From Streptomyces sp. HM190 (GTDB lineage Bacteria; Actinomycetota; Actinomycetes; Streptomycetales; Streptomycetaceae), in contig NZ_CP047318.1 of assembly GCF_009857135.1 (NCBI RefSeq), positions 744,001-808,000 on the forward strand: DNA of 64,000 nucleotides, read 5' to 3'. A model generated the notes under the pieces. It saw nothing but the letters and a program-made list of their open reading frames with translations. It did not search any database and was not told the origin of the DNA. Both the position numbers and the translations under genes were made by a program. Position 1 is the first letter of the stretch. Each line of letters begins with the position of its first letter. Of this stretch, positions 12,605-22,094 are shown one piece after another.

Positions 12605-13582
12605 CTACTTGATCCAGGCGTCCACCTTGCCGCGGTTGGCCTCGACCCACTTCTTCGCCGCCGCCTCCGGCGCCATCTTGTCCACGGCGATGTACTTCGC
12701 CACGGTGTTCTGGTCGTCGTTCGTCCACGTGAAGTTCTTGACCAGGCGGTACGCCGGGCTGTCCGACTTGGCGAACTTCGTGCTGACGATCTTGTCCAGC
12801 TCGTAGACGGGGTAGTCGCAGGCGACCTTCTCCGCGTCGGCGTCACAGCCGGTCTTGTACTCCGGCAGTTTCACCTTGACCAGGGGCACCTCGGCCATGA
12901 ACCACTGCGGCTCGTAGAAGTAGCCGATCACCCATTCCTTGTCCTTCTCCGCCTTGCGGAAGGCCTGGATGAGCGCGGTCTCGCTGCCCGCGTACACCAC
13001 CTTGAAGTCCAGCTTCAGGTTCTTCACCAGGGCCTCGTCATTGGTGACGAACGACGGGTCGCCGTCGAGGAGCTGGCCCTTGCCGCCGGACTCGGAGGTC
13101 CTGAACTTGTCGGCGTACTTGTCGAGGTTCTTCCAGTCGGTGATGTCGGGGTGCGCCTTCGCCAGCCACGGCGGCACGTACCAGCCGATCAGCCCCTTGT
13201 TCCCGGTGGCGCCGGCCTCGACGGCCGTCTTCTGGTCGGTGATGTACTTCTTCTTCAGGTCGTCGTGGCCCCAGTTCTCGATGACGGCGTCGACCTCGCC
13301 CGTCCCGAAGCCCTGCCAGGCGATCTCCTCCTTCAGGTCCTTCTTGGTGACCTTGCAGCCGAGGTCGTGCTCCGCGACGTACGCGACGACCGCGGCGTTG
13401 GCCTCGTAGCCCACCCACGGGTTGACGGCGAGGTTGAAGGTGCCGCACTTCCCCGAGTCGCCCGAACCGCCCGAGCCCGCCGGGGCCTCACCGACCTTCG
13501 CGCCGCCGCAGGCGGTCAGGGCGAGCCCGAGGACGGCCAGTCCGGCCACGCCGGCTCTCCACTGTCGTACTGGTGTTGCCAT
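12605..13582 (-). CDS. Glycine betaine/choline ABC importer, solute-binding lipoprotein
   Basis: 325-residue OpuAC-type binding protein for quaternary amines. It has a signal peptide with lipobox LTAC, giving lipidated Cys25, followed by a Gly/Ser-rich spacer. NPWVGYEA and IENWGHDD are typical of the family, and several conserved Trp residues are suited to an aromatic cage for the trimethylammonium group. It is the last gene of the betB-ATPase-permease-binding protein operon, 12 bases after the permease stop. The position next to betaine oxidation genes points to uptake for catabolism as well as osmoprotection; substrate (choline or betaine) is inferred. Confidence 0.92.
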   Translation of the reverse strand: MATPVRQWRAGVAGLAVLGLALTACGGAKVGEAPAGSGGSGDSGKCGTFNLAVNPWVGYEANAAVVAYVAEHDLGCKVTKKDLKEEIAWQGFGTGEVDAVIENWGHDDLKKKYITDQKTAVEAGATGNKGLIGWYVPPWLAKAHPDITDWKNLDKYADKFRTSESGGKGQLLDGDPSFVTNDEALVKNLKLDFKVVYAGSETALIQAFRKAEKDKEWVIGYFYEPQWFMAEVPLVKVKLPEYKTGCDADAEKVACDYPVYELDKIVSTKFAKSDSPAYRLVKNFTWTNDDQNTVAKYIAVDKMAPEAAAKKWVEANRGKVDAWIK

Positions 13583-13594
13583 GGTCAGTGCTCC

Positions 13595-15625
13595 TTACGC
13601 GCTCACGCGTCGCGCCGCGGCCTGAGTGATCCGGTCGAACATGACTCCGAGGAGGACGATGGCGAACCCGGCCGCCAGGCCCTTCCCGTACAGCTGCCCC
13701 TGGGAGAATCCGGCCACGACGTCGTAGCCGAGGGCGCCCGCTCCTACCAGGCCGCCCACAACAACCATCGACAGCACGTAGATCAGGCCCTGGTTGGTCG
13801 CGAGTGTCAGGGCACTGCGTGACATCGGCAGTTGAACCTTGGTGATGATCTGCCAGGTGTTGCACCCGGCGGAGGTGGCCGCCTCCACGGTGGCGGCCGG
13901 CACGGCCCGCACCCCATCCGCGATGATCTTGATGGCGACGGGCGCCGCATAGACGATCGCGGCGACGATGGCGGTGAAGCGGGTCGCCCCGAACAGCGCG
14001 AGGAACGGCACGAGGTAGACGAACGGCGGCATGACCTGCGCCGCGTCGAGGGTCGGCCGCAGCACCCGGTCCACGAGGAGGCTGCGCCCCATCCACACCC
14101 CGAAGGCCACGCCGAGCACCATGACCAGCACGGTCGCCACAAGGGTGGAGGCCAGGGTCGTCATCGCGTCCGACCACAGTCCCGTCCCGACCAGCAGCCC
14201 CACGCAGACGGCGGCGACCGCGCCGGCCCGCCGTCCGCCGAGCACCGCGCCCAGCGTGACCAGCACGGCGGCCACGAGCCACCACGGCGAGTCGGTGAGC
14301 AGCGACTGGAACGGGTTGAGCAGCCCGTAGGTGATGGCGTCGCGGAAGGCGTTGGTGAGGCCGGAGAGGCTGTCCTGCACCCAGGTGGTCGTGGTGTCGG
14401 CCGCCTTGGCGATGGAACTGCCGATCCCGCCCTCGCCGGGGAACTCCGCAGCCCACACATAGGTGTGCGACAGGGAGACGAGGACGGCCGCGACCACACC
14501 GCCCGCGGCCAGCAGCGGTCGCCGCCAGGTCGCGAACCGGCCGGTCGCGTGCCGGGCCGCCTCCTGACGGGCGCTCGCCGCGGTGGTCACCCGGTCGAGG
14601 ACGATCGCCATGACGACGATGGCGAGGCCCGCGTTGAAGGCGGTGCCCACGTCGAGCGACTCCAGGGCCTGCATCACGGTCTTGCCGAGACCGGGCGCGT
14701 CGATCAGGGCGGCGATCGTCACCATGGCCAGGGCGGCCATGATCGACTGGTTGACGCCCATCACCACGGTCCGCTTCGACATCGGCAGCAGCACCTTGAG
14801 CAGGGCCTGCCGCCGGGTCGCGCCGAGCGAGTCGGCCGCCTCGACCGTGGTCTCGGGGACGGACCGGATGGCGTGCGCGGTGATCCGGATCGCCGGCGGG
14901 GCCGCGTAGATGACGGTGGCGATGGTGGCCGAGGCGCCGCCGATGAGGAAGAACAGCGTCAGCGGGGCCAGGTAGACGAAGGTCGGCATCGTCTGCATGA
15001 AGTCCAGGAAGGGCGTCACGATCCGGTTGAACCGGTCGGACAGACCCGCCCACACGCCCAGCGGGATCGCGAACAGCAGCGCCACGAGGACCGCGGAGAC
15101 GGTGAGGGCCAGGGTGTCCATGCTCTCCTGCCACAGCCCCTGCAGCCCGAAGAAGGTGAAGCCGGCCACGGCCAGCAGCGCCACCCGCCAGTTGCCCACG
15201 GCCCAGGAGACGTAGCCGACGACGCCGACGACGCCGAGCCAGCCGATCTGCGGGACGGGGCGCCCGGCGGAGGGCTGGGAGATCAGCTCCTGGACGAAGG
15301 TCACCAGGGTGTCGATGACCAGCCGGATCTCGTTGAAGAAGTAGAGGAAGACCGGGTTGGAGTTGCGGTTGGCGCCGATGGAATCGTTGAGGTCGTTGAT
15401 CCAGCGGTGCAGGTCCGTGAGGTCCGCCGCGGCGAGGGTGAGGGTCTGCCTGCCGTGCAGCAGCGCGAAGAGCACCAGCCAGAGGACGACGATCGCCGCG
15501 ACGACGGTGCCGCGTCCGACCTTGCGGGTGCGGGCGCCGGACGCGGCGGCCGGGGGCACGGCGTCGGTCCTCAGCGGGGGTTCGGGCTTGCGTGGTTGTT
15601 CCGGTTTCTCCACGGCGACGGTCAT
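13595..15625 (-). CDS. Glycine betaine ABC importer permease, two permease domains in one chain
   Basis: 676 residues containing two successive OpuAB-type permease halves. The first, roughly residues 160-360, has EAADSLGATRRQALLKVLLP; the second, roughly 470-676, has EAATSAGCNTWQIITKVQLP. Both are EAA loops that dock the ATPase. OpuAB/ProW is normally a single-domain homodimer of about 280-350 residues, so this looks like an internal duplication or fusion in which one chain supplies both halves. The ATG at 15625 shares one base with the ATPase stop (TGATG); an in-frame GTG lies one codon earlier. About a dozen or more hydrophobic segments are visible. Confidence 0.92.
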   Translation of the reverse strand: MTVAVEKPEQPRKPEPPLRTDAVPPAAASGARTRKVGRGTVVAAIVVLWLVLFALLHGRQTLTLAAADLTDLHRWINDLNDSIGANRNSNPVFLYFFNEIRLVIDTLVTFVQELISQPSAGRPVPQIGWLGVVGVVGYVSWAVGNWRVALLAVAGFTFFGLQGLWQESMDTLALTVSAVLVALLFAIPLGVWAGLSDRFNRIVTPFLDFMQTMPTFVYLAPLTLFFLIGGASATIATVIYAAPPAIRITAHAIRSVPETTVEAADSLGATRRQALLKVLLPMSKRTVVMGVNQSIMAALAMVTIAALIDAPGLGKTVMQALESLDVGTAFNAGLAIVVMAIVLDRVTTAASARQEAARHATGRFATWRRPLLAAGGVVAAVLVSLSHTYVWAAEFPGEGGIGSSIAKAADTTTTWVQDSLSGLTNAFRDAITYGLLNPFQSLLTDSPWWLVAAVLVTLGAVLGGRRAGAVAAVCVGLLVGTGLWSDAMTTLASTLVATVLVMVLGVAFGVWMGRSLLVDRVLRPTLDAAQVMPPFVYLVPFLALFGATRFTAIVAAIVYAAPVAIKIIADGVRAVPAATVEAATSAGCNTWQIITKVQLPMSRSALTLATNQGLIYVLSMVVVGGLVGAGALGYDVVAGFSQGQLYGKGLAAGFAIVLLGVMFDRITQAAARRVSA

Positions 15626-16713
15626 CACATGCCGCCTTCCTGCCCGGCGACCACCGCGAGGATCTCCTCGTCGCCGACGATGCCGAGCAGTTCGCCGTTC
15701 TCGACGACCTTGACCGGCTTGTCGGCCGCCAGCACCGCGCGGGTGGCCTCGCGGACCACGACGTCCGGGCCCAGCTCGGGGCCGTCCAGGGCGTCGCCGT
15801 CGGCGACCGGCCGCATGATCCACCGCAGGGTGAGCACGTCGCCGCGCGGGACGTCCCTGACGAACTCGCGGACGTAGTCGTCGGCCGGGGCGCCCACCAG
15901 CTCGTCGCCGGTGCCGCACTGGACCGTCCGGCCGTCCCGCATGATGAGGATGCGGTCGCCGAGCTTGAGCGCCTCGGAGAGGTCGTGGGTGATGAAGACC
16001 ATCGTCTTGCCGACCTCGTGGTGCAGCCGGATGACCTCGTTCTGCATGTCGCGGCGGATCAGCGGGTCGAGCGCCGAGAACGGCTCGTCGAAGAAGAGGA
16101 CGTCCGGGTCCCCGGCGAGCGCGCGGGCGAGGCCGACGCGCTGCTGCATACCGCCGGAGAGCTGGTCGGGGTAGGAGTTCTCGTAGCCGGAGAGGCCGAC
16201 GAGTTCGACGACCTCCAGGGCCCGCCTGGTCCGCTCGGGCCGGCTCATGCCGCGGATCTCCAGGCCGAACGCCACGTTGTCGACGACCCGGCGGTGCGGC
16301 AGCAGCCCGAAGTGCTGGAAGACCATGGAGAACTTGCTCCGCCTGAGGTCCCGCAGGCGTCTGTCGTCCGCCTCGCGGATGTCCTCCCCCTCGAAGACGA
16401 GTTCCCCGGAGGTGGGTTCGATCAGGCGGGTGAGGCAGCGCACCAGGGTGGACTTGCCGGAGCCGGACAGGCCCATGACGACGAAGACCTCGCCCTTGCG
16501 GACGTCGAAGTTCACGTCGCGCACGGCGGCGGTGCAGCCCGTGCGGTCCATGAGTTCGCGGCGGGTGAGGCCGCACAGCTCCTCCGACTCCGGCACCCGT
16601 TCCGCCTTCGGCCCGAACACCTTCCACAGCCGGCGCACGGATATGACCGGGGTACCGTCCGGGTCCTGAGGTGTGCCGCGCCGCTGCGGTACCTCGGTCT
16701 GCGTTGGGGTCAC
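15625..16713 (-). CDS. Glycine betaine ABC importer, ATP-binding subunit with CBS region
   Basis: 362-residue ProV/OpuAA-type ATPase. Walker A is GLSGSGKST at 81-89, the signature is LSGGMQQR, Walker B is VLFFDEPF, and the switch His is in ITHD. The C-terminal part (about 270-362) resembles a CBS region, used in OpuA for ionic-strength sensing. The GTG at 16713 follows AAAAGAGG and lies 20 bases after the betaine aldehyde dehydrogenase stop. Together with the permease and binding protein it forms a complete importer. Confidence 0.93.
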   Translation of the reverse strand: MTPTQTEVPQRRGTPQDPDGTPVISVRRLWKVFGPKAERVPESEELCGLTRRELMDRTGCTAAVRDVNFDVRKGEVFVVMGLSGSGKSTLVRCLTRLIEPTSGELVFEGEDIREADDRRLRDLRRSKFSMVFQHFGLLPHRRVVDNVAFGLEIRGMSRPERTRRALEVVELVGLSGYENSYPDQLSGGMQQRVGLARALAGDPDVLFFDEPFSALDPLIRRDMQNEVIRLHHEVGKTMVFITHDLSEALKLGDRILIMRDGRTVQCGTGDELVGAPADDYVREFVRDVPRGDVLTLRWIMRPVADGDALDGPELGPDVVVREATRAVLAADKPVKVVENGELLGIVGDEEILAVVAGQEGGM

Positions 16714-16733
16714 GATCGACCTCTTTTCGGCGT

Positions 16734-18203
16734 TCAGCCGCGGAACCAGTGCTGCGGCCGGGGTTGGATGTTCTGCCAGATGTGCTTGGGCTCTCGGTAC
16801 TCGTTCAGGCCGGTCGGTCCCAGCTCCCGGCCCACGCCCGAGTGCCCGAAGCCACCCCATTCCGCTTGCGGCACATAGGGGTGGTAGTCGTTGATCCACA
16901 CCGTGCCGTGGCGCAGCCTGCGGGCGACCCGCTGGGCCCTGCCCGCGTCCTGCGTCCAGACGGCTCCGGCGAGTCCGTACTCGGTGTCGTTGGCGATGCG
17001 TACGGCGTCGTCCTCGTCGGTGAACCGCTCCACGGTGAGTACGGGCCCGAAGGACTCCTCGTGCACCACGCGCATGTCCTGGCGGCACTCGTCGAGCACG
17101 GTCGGCGGGTAGAACCAGCCGTGGGCGAGCGCCGGGTCGGTGGGGCGTTCGCCGCCGCAGCGCAGGACGGCGCCCTCGGCGAGGCCCGCGGCGACGTACG
17201 CCTCGACCTTGTCCCGGTGCTGGGCGGAGATCAGCGCACCGGTCTCGGCCCTGTCGTCGAAGGGCCCGCCGAGCCGGATGAGCCGGGCCCGGCGGACGAT
17301 CTCGTCGACGAGGCGGTCGTGCAGGCGGTCCTCGACGATCAGCCGGGCGCCGGCCGAGCAGACCTGGCCCGAGTGCAGGAAGACGGCCGTGAGGGCGAAG
17401 TCCACGGCCGTCTCGAAGTCGGCGTCGGCGAAGACCACGTTGGGGTTCTTGCCGCCGAGTTCGAGCGCCACCTTCTTCACGGTGGCGGCGGCGGTGGCCA
17501 TGATCCGTCTGCCGGTGTCCAGTCCCCCGGTGAAGGAGACCATGTCGACCCTCGGGTCCTCGGAGAGCGGGGCGCCCACCTCGGGGCCGGTGCCGAGGAC
17601 GAGGTTGGCGGCCCCGGCCGGGAGTCCGGCCTCCGCCAGCGCCCGCATCAGCAGGATCGAGGTGGAGGGGGTCAGCTCGCTCGGCTTGAGGACGATGGTG
17701 TTGGCGGCGAGGAGCGCCGGGGCCACCTTCCAGCCGGCTTGCAGGAGGGGGTAGTTCCAGGGGGTGATGAGTCCGCAGACACCGATGGGCTCGTACACCA
17801 CACGGCTGACGGCGTCGTCGCGTCCGGTGTCGATCACCCGGCCGGCGTCGATGCCGCCGAGACCGCCGTAGTAGCGGAAGCAGGAGACGACGTCGGCGAT
17901 GTCGTACGCGCTCTCCACCAGCCGTTTACCGGTGTCCAGCGACTCGGCGCGGGCGAACTTCTCCGCGTCGCGTTCGATGATGTCGGCGGTCCGCAGCAGC
18001 AGTGCGCCACGCTCCCGCTCGGGGGTGTGCGGCCACGGTCCCTCGTCGAAGGCGGCGCGGGCCGCCGCGATCGCGGCCTCGGTGTCGGGCCGGGTGCCCT
18101 CCGAGACGGTCGCGACGAGCGAGCCGTCAGCGGGGCAGCGGATCTCCCGTCGCCCTCCGGCCACCGGATCCTGCCACGTCCCCGCCACATACAGGTCTGC
18201 CAC
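16734..18203 (-). CDS. betB: Betaine aldehyde dehydrogenase
   Basis: 489-residue NAD(P)-dependent aldehyde dehydrogenase. The nucleophile is Cys282 in SGQVCSAG; the general base Glu is in [10 protein letters not shown]. The likely substrate is betaine aldehyde, giving glycine betaine, by family resemblance and by sitting in one operon with the quaternary-amine importer. A related amine-aldehyde specificity (gamma-aminobutyraldehyde) is possible from sequence alone. The start GTG at 18203 has AGGG nine bases upstream. It is divergent from purU, with operator-like sites between. Confidence 0.88.
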   Translation of the reverse strand: MADLYVAGTWQDPVAGGRREIRCPADGSLVATVSEGTRPDTEAAIAAARAAFDEGPWPHTPERERGALLLRTADIIERDAEKFARAESLDTGKRLVESAYDIADVVSCFRYYGGLGGIDAGRVIDTGRDDAVSRVVYEPIGVCGLITPWNYPLLQAGWKVAPALLAANTIVLKPSELTPSTSILLMRALAEAGLPAGAANLVLGTGPEVGAPLSEDPRVDMVSFTGGLDTGRRIMATAAATVKKVALELGGKNPNVVFADADFETAVDFALTAVFLHSGQVCSAGARLIVEDRLHDRLVDEIVRRARLIRLGGPFDDRAETGALISAQHRDKVEAYVAAGLAEGAVLRCGGERPTDPALAHGWFYPPTVLDECRQDMRVVHEESFGPVLTVERFTDEDDAVRIANDTEYGLAGAVWTQDAGRAQRVARRLRHGTVWINDYHPYVPQAEWGGFGHSGVGRELGPTGLNEYREPKHIWQNIQPRPQHWFRG

Positions 18204-18228
18204 TCGCCAAGCCCTTCAGCTGACATGC

Positions 18229-18407
18229 GTTGCGCATCATGCATCCCATTGCTTGTGGTGGAACACCCTGGCGGGCGCCAAGACCTACGTCAAGAGGGTG
18301 GTGGATGACGATTCAGCCATGCGGACACTTGCGCGTCCACCCTTGACCGGGAGCGACCGCAAGCCGACCATGTTGCGTATCGCTCACCTTGTTGTGCAAT
18401 ACGCACC
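18229..18407. promoter_or_regulatory. Operator-like cluster between betB and purU
   Basis: The 217-base divergent region holds GTTGC-GCATC-ATGCATC (18229-18245), GTTGC-GTATC-GCTCACC (18372-18388) and GTTGT-GCAAT-ACGCACC (18391-18407). In addition TGCGTAT at 18374-18380 faces ATACGCA at 18399-18405. The last two sites lie just upstream of the purU start. These match the motif family shared by the catabolic island. Confidence 0.55.
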
Positions 18408-18420
18408 GACGGAGGCTGTC

Positions 18421-19293
18421 ATGTCCCCTCGACCGCACCCTGGCCGTGAGTACGTCCTCACCCTCTCGTGTCCCGACAGCGCGGGGCTGGTCCACGCGGT
18501 GAGCGGCTTCCTCGTGAGGAACTCCGGGAACATCCTGGAGAGCCAGCAGTTCGACGACCGACTGCAGGGCCGCTTCTTCATGCGGGTCCACTTCGATGTC
18601 GGCGACCCGGACACGGAGCTGAAGACGCTGCGGTACCGGTTCGGTCCGGTCGCCGAGGCGTACCGCATCTCCTGGAACCTCAGCGAGGCATCCATCCCGA
18701 CCCGGACGCTGATCATGGTGTCCCGGTTCGGCCACTGCCTGAACGACCTGCTCTTCCGCAGCCGCTCCGGCGCCCTCAACATCGAGATCCCGGCGATCGT
18801 CTCCAACCACCGGGACTTCGAGGGCCTTGCAGAGACGTACGGCATCCCCTTCCACCACGTCCCGGTCACGCGGGACACCAAGGCCGAGGCGGAGGCGCGG
18901 CTGCTGGAGCTGGTGCGGGACCTCGACGTCGACCTGGTGGTGCTGGCCCGCTACATGCAGATCCTCTCCGACGACCTGTGCAAGCAGCTGGAGGGCCGCG
19001 CGATCAACATCCACCACTCCTTCCTGCCCAGCTTCAAGGGAGCCCGCCCCTACGACCAGGCCTACGACCGCGGCGTCAAGCTCGTCGGCGCGACGGCCCA
19101 CTATGTGACCCCCGACCTGGACGAGGGCCAGATCATCGAGCAGGACGTGGTCCGCGTGGACCACTCCCTCGCCCCCAAGGACCTCGTCACCGTCGGCCGT
19201 GACGTGGAGGCGCAGGTCCTCGCGCACGCGGTGAAGTGGCACAGCGAGAGCCGGGTGATGGTGGACGGCAACCGCACGGTGGTCTTCCGCTGA
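18421..19293 (+). CDS. purU: Formyltetrahydrofolate deformylase
   Basis: 290-residue PurU: an N-terminal ACT domain (about 8-85) and a C-terminal formyltransferase-fold hydrolase domain. NIHHSFLPSF contains the catalytic Asn and His, and the family Asp lies in the later TPDLDEGQIIEQ region. It hydrolyses 10-formyl-THF to formate and THF. Next to demethylases and folD this regenerates THF when methyl groups flood the folate pool, as in known Arthrobacter dimethylglycine clusters. The ATG at 18421 has GGAGG seven bases upstream. Confidence 0.95.
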   Translation: MSPRPHPGREYVLTLSCPDSAGLVHAVSGFLVRNSGNILESQQFDDRLQGRFFMRVHFDVGDPDTELKTLRYRFGPVAEAYRISWNLSEASIPTRTLIMVSRFGHCLNDLLFRSRSGALNIEIPAIVSNHRDFEGLAETYGIPFHHVPVTRDTKAEAEARLLELVRDLDVDLVVLARYMQILSDDLCKQLEGRAINIHHSFLPSFKGARPYDQAYDRGVKLVGATAHYVTPDLDEGQIIEQDVVRVDHSLAPKDLVTVGRDVEAQVLAHAVKWHSESRVMVDGNRTVVFR

Positions 19294-19309
19294 GGGCGGG
19301 CACGGCCAC

Positions 19310-19337
19310 GGGCGGGGCTGGCTCTCCAGCCCCGCCC
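19310..19337. terminator. Stem-loop terminator after purU
   Basis: A perfect 12-base-pair stem (GGGCGGGGCTGG at 19310-19321 with CCAGCCCCGCCC at 19326-19337) closes a CTCT tetraloop 16 bases after the purU stop. The gene downstream is convergent. Confidence 0.85.
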
Positions 19338-19434
19338 CTTGTCGTGTACGACCCGCGGGGTGCACGCGTGTACAACCCGCGAGGGTGCCCGGCGGAGCCC
19401 GGGAGTGTCCGCGGGCACCGTCCGCCGCCGTCCG

Positions 19435-20271
19435 TCAGCCGTCGAGGCGGTCGAGCAGGGCGCGGCGCCAGCCTTCCGTCTCGGCGATCTGGTTGAAGGT
19501 GAACAGGTGCAGCCCCGCCACCCCCGCCGAGGGCGCGGTGAGGGCGCCCTCGGACCGGGTCAGCAGGGCCTCGGGCGCGTAGCCGCCGGGCGCGGCGAAG
19601 CGCAGGAACCACAGGGGGTGCCGGGCGAGGAACCGCGTCGACTCCCCCACCCCGATCTTCGTCGCCATGGCCAGCAGCTTCGCCCGCTGCACGGGGCCGG
19701 CGACCCCCACGTACACCGGCAGCGCGACTCCCCTGCCCCGTACCCGGGCGATCCACCGCGCGAGCACCCTCGGGTCGAAGCACAGGTTGCTCACGACGTA
19801 CGTGGCGTGCTCGCGCTTGTCCCACATGGCCTGGACGGTGATGTCGTCGTGGATCAGCGGATGACTCTCGGGGTAGCCGGTGACGCCGACCTCGGCGAAG
19901 GGCCGCCCCAGCTCGCCGAGGCGGCGCAGCACCGGCAGCGCCCCGTCGTACGTCCCGGCCGGCGGATCGGCGTCGCCGGCAGGGACGAAGACGTCGTCGA
20001 CGGCGGACTCGCGGAGCCGGTCGACGGTCTCCTTGAGGTGGGCGTCGTCCCGCAGCAGCCGCGCGGGCACGTGCGGGACGACCCGGTAGCCGTGGGCGGC
20101 GAGCCGCGCGGTGAGGTCGAGGGTCGGTTCCAGACCCTTGACGGGGGACGCCGTCACGGTGACGACAACGTCGCGCGGCAGATGGGCGAGGACCTTCTCC
20201 TCCGTAGCCCTGGCGGGCAGCACCTCGTAGCGGACGCGGCGCAGCAGCGCACGGAGCCCCGGGGCGGTCAC
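19435..20271 (-). CDS. Methylenetetrahydrofolate reductase-like protein
   Basis: 278-residue TIM-barrel protein of the MTHFR family, which normally reduces 5,10-methylene-THF to 5-methyl-THF with FAD. Visible family features are the VTASPVKGLEPTLDL start of the barrel, HVPAR, the GVTGYPESHPL stretch and the C-terminal LHLFTFNQIAETEGW. The GTG start at 20271 lies three bases after the choline dehydrogenase-like stop, so the two are co-transcribed and probably coupled. In this island it would draw one-carbon units toward methylation or serve a degradative branch. It is divergent from typical MetF, so exact activity is an inference. Confidence 0.8.
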   Translation of the reverse strand: MTAPGLRALLRRVRYEVLPARATEEKVLAHLPRDVVVTVTASPVKGLEPTLDLTARLAAHGYRVVPHVPARLLRDDAHLKETVDRLRESAVDDVFVPAGDADPPAGTYDGALPVLRRLGELGRPFAEVGVTGYPESHPLIHDDITVQAMWDKREHATYVVSNLCFDPRVLARWIARVRGRGVALPVYVGVAGPVQRAKLLAMATKIGVGESTRFLARHPLWFLRFAAPGGYAPEALLTRSEGALTAPSAGVAGLHLFTFNQIAETEGWRRALLDRLDG

Positions 20272-20274
20272 CCT

Positions 20275-21945
20275 CTACCCCGCCGACTTCTGGGCGTCGC
20301 GGTGGCGGTAGTAGGCGGCCGTGGACGCGGGCAGCGGTTCCCTGCCGAGGATCAGGTCGGCGGCCTTCTCCGCGATCATCATCACGGGCGCGTAGATGTT
20401 TCCGTTGGTGACGTAGGGCATGACGGAGGCGTCCACGACGCGCAGGCCCTCCACGCCGTGCACCCGCATGCTGGCGGGGTCGACGACGGACATCGCGTCG
20501 GTGCCCATCTTGCAGGTGCAGGACGGGTGCAGGGCGGTCTCGCCGTCCTTGGCGACCCAGGCGAGGATCTCCTCGTCGGTCTCGACGGACGGTCCGGGCG
20601 AGATCTCCCCGCCGTTGTAGGGAGCGAGCGCGGGCTGGTTGAGGATGGTGCGGGCGACGCGGACGGCCTCGACCCATTCGCGGCGGTCCTGTTCGGTGGA
20701 GAGGTAGTTGAAGCGCAGCGCGGGGTGTTCGCGCGGGTCCCTGCTCTTGATCTTCACGGAGCCGATGGCGTCGGAGTACATGGGCCCGACGTGCACCTGG
20801 TAGCCGTGGCCGCCGGCCGGTACGGAGCCGTCGTAGCGGACCGCGATCGGCAGGAAGTGGAACATGAGATTGGGGTAGTCCACGTCGTCGTTGCTGCGGC
20901 AGAAGCCGCCGGCCTCGAAGTGGTTGGTGGCGGCGGGGCCCTTGCGGAACAGCCACTGGAGCCCGATGAAGGGGGCGCGCCACTTCGCCAGGTACGGCTG
21001 CATGGAGACGGGCTGTTTGCAGGCGTACTGGATGTAGACCTCCAGGTGGTCCTGCATGTTCTCGCCGACGCCGGGGAGGTCGTGGACGACGTCGATGCCG
21101 AGGGCCCTCAGCTCCTCGGCGTTGCCGACGCCGGAGAGCTGGAGCAACTGGGGGGAGTTGATGGCGCCGCCGCACAGGATGACCTCCCTGGCGCGGACCT
21201 GCTTCGGGGCGCCCTTGCCGCGCTGGTACTCGACGCCGACGGCCTTCTTGCCCTCGAAGAGGACGCGGGTGACGAGGGCGCGGGTGGTCACCGTGAGGTT
21301 GGGGCGCTTCCTGGCGGGCTTGAGGTAGGCCTTGGAGGCCGAGAGGCGGCGGCCGCGGTGGACGTTGCGGTCGAACTTGGCGAAGCCCTCCTGCCGGTAG
21401 CCGTTGACGTCGTCCGTGGGGGCGTGGCCCGCTTCCTCGGTGGCCTTGAGGAAGGCGGTGAACAGCGGGTTGGTCGCGGGGCCCCGTTCGAGGACGAGGG
21501 GGCCGTCGTGGCCGCGGAACTCGTCGTCCGGGTCGGCGGCGAGACAGTTCTCCATGCGACGGAAGTACGGCAGGCAGTGCGCGTAGTCCCAGCTCTCCAT
21601 GCCCGGGTCGGCCGCCCAGCGCTCGTAGTCCATGGGGTTGCCGCGCTGGAAGATCATGCCGTTGATGCTGCTGGAGCCGCCGAGGACCTTGCCGCGGGCG
21701 TGGTAGACGCGCCGGCCGCCCATGTGGGGCTCGGGCTCGGACTCGTACTTCCAGTCGTAGAACCGGCTGCCGATCGGGTAGGTCAGCGCCGCGGGCATGT
21801 GGATGAAGACGTCCCACGGGTAGTCGGACCGGCCGGCCTCCAGGACCAGCACACGGTTGGCCGGGTCCGCGGAGAGCCTGTTCGCCAGTGCGCTGCCGGC
21901 CGAACCGCCGCCGACGATGACGAAGTCGTAGTGCAGGGGAGCCAT
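20275..21945 (-). CDS. betA: Choline dehydrogenase-like GMC flavoprotein
   Basis: 556-residue GMC oxidoreductase. FAD is bound by the N-terminal [13 protein letters not shown] and the GMC signature [13 protein letters not shown]. The C-terminal HPSCTCKMG and [19 protein letters not shown] stretches match BetA-type choline dehydrogenases and contain the catalytic His/Asn region. It would oxidise choline to betaine aldehyde. The ATG at 21945 follows GAGG. It is divergent from the IclR gene and followed at once by the MTHFR-like gene. Related GMC alcohol dehydrogenases look similar; context favours choline. Confidence 0.88.
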   Translation of the reverse strand: MAPLHYDFVIVGGGSAGSALANRLSADPANRVLVLEAGRSDYPWDVFIHMPAALTYPIGSRFYDWKYESEPEPHMGGRRVYHARGKVLGGSSSINGMIFQRGNPMDYERWAADPGMESWDYAHCLPYFRRMENCLAADPDDEFRGHDGPLVLERGPATNPLFTAFLKATEEAGHAPTDDVNGYRQEGFAKFDRNVHRGRRLSASKAYLKPARKRPNLTVTTRALVTRVLFEGKKAVGVEYQRGKGAPKQVRAREVILCGGAINSPQLLQLSGVGNAEELRALGIDVVHDLPGVGENMQDHLEVYIQYACKQPVSMQPYLAKWRAPFIGLQWLFRKGPAATNHFEAGGFCRSNDDVDYPNLMFHFLPIAVRYDGSVPAGGHGYQVHVGPMYSDAIGSVKIKSRDPREHPALRFNYLSTEQDRREWVEAVRVARTILNQPALAPYNGGEISPGPSVETDEEILAWVAKDGETALHPSCTCKMGTDAMSVVDPASMRVHGVEGLRVVDASVMPYVTNGNIYAPVMMIAEKAADLILGREPLPASTAAYYRHRDAQKSAG

Positions 21946-22012
21946 GGTGCCTCGTCTCGCTCGCGCCATCGGTACGCGAGGCATGCTAGACCGGTATCGC
22001 CATACGCACCAG

Positions 22013-22029
22013 GTTGCGAGCAACGCAAC
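22013..22029. promoter_or_regulatory. Candidate operator between betA and the IclR gene
   Basis: GTTGC-GAGCA-ACGCAAC fits the island motif at every defined position. It lies 68 bases upstream of betA and 66 bases upstream of the IclR gene, so it could serve both directions, including autoregulation. Confidence 0.6.
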
Positions 22030-22057
22030 TTGGCTGGGTGGGTTTCGCGCCTGTTAC

Positions 22058-22088
22058 TTGCAATCGTGTTGTTTACTACGCGTATAGT
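22058..22088 (+). promoter_or_regulatory. Probable leaderless promoter of the IclR gene
   Basis: TTGCAA (22058-22063) and TATAGT (22083-22088) are separated by 19 bases. A start seven bases after the -10 falls at 22095, the first base of the GTG codon, and no ribosome-binding site is present. This suggests a leaderless mRNA. Confidence 0.5.
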
Positions 22089-22094
22089 TTCGTT

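Noticed and set aside
13595..16627. A single 1010-codon frame through permease and ATPase region
   Set aside because: The N-terminal third lies out of frame over the clear ATPase gene and is Arg/Gly/Pro-rich without family features. The true permease starts at 15625.
16734..18203. Calling the aldehyde dehydrogenase gamma-aminobutyraldehyde-specific
   Set aside because: Sequence alone would allow it, but the operon with a quaternary-amine importer and nearby choline dehydrogenase favours betaine aldehyde.
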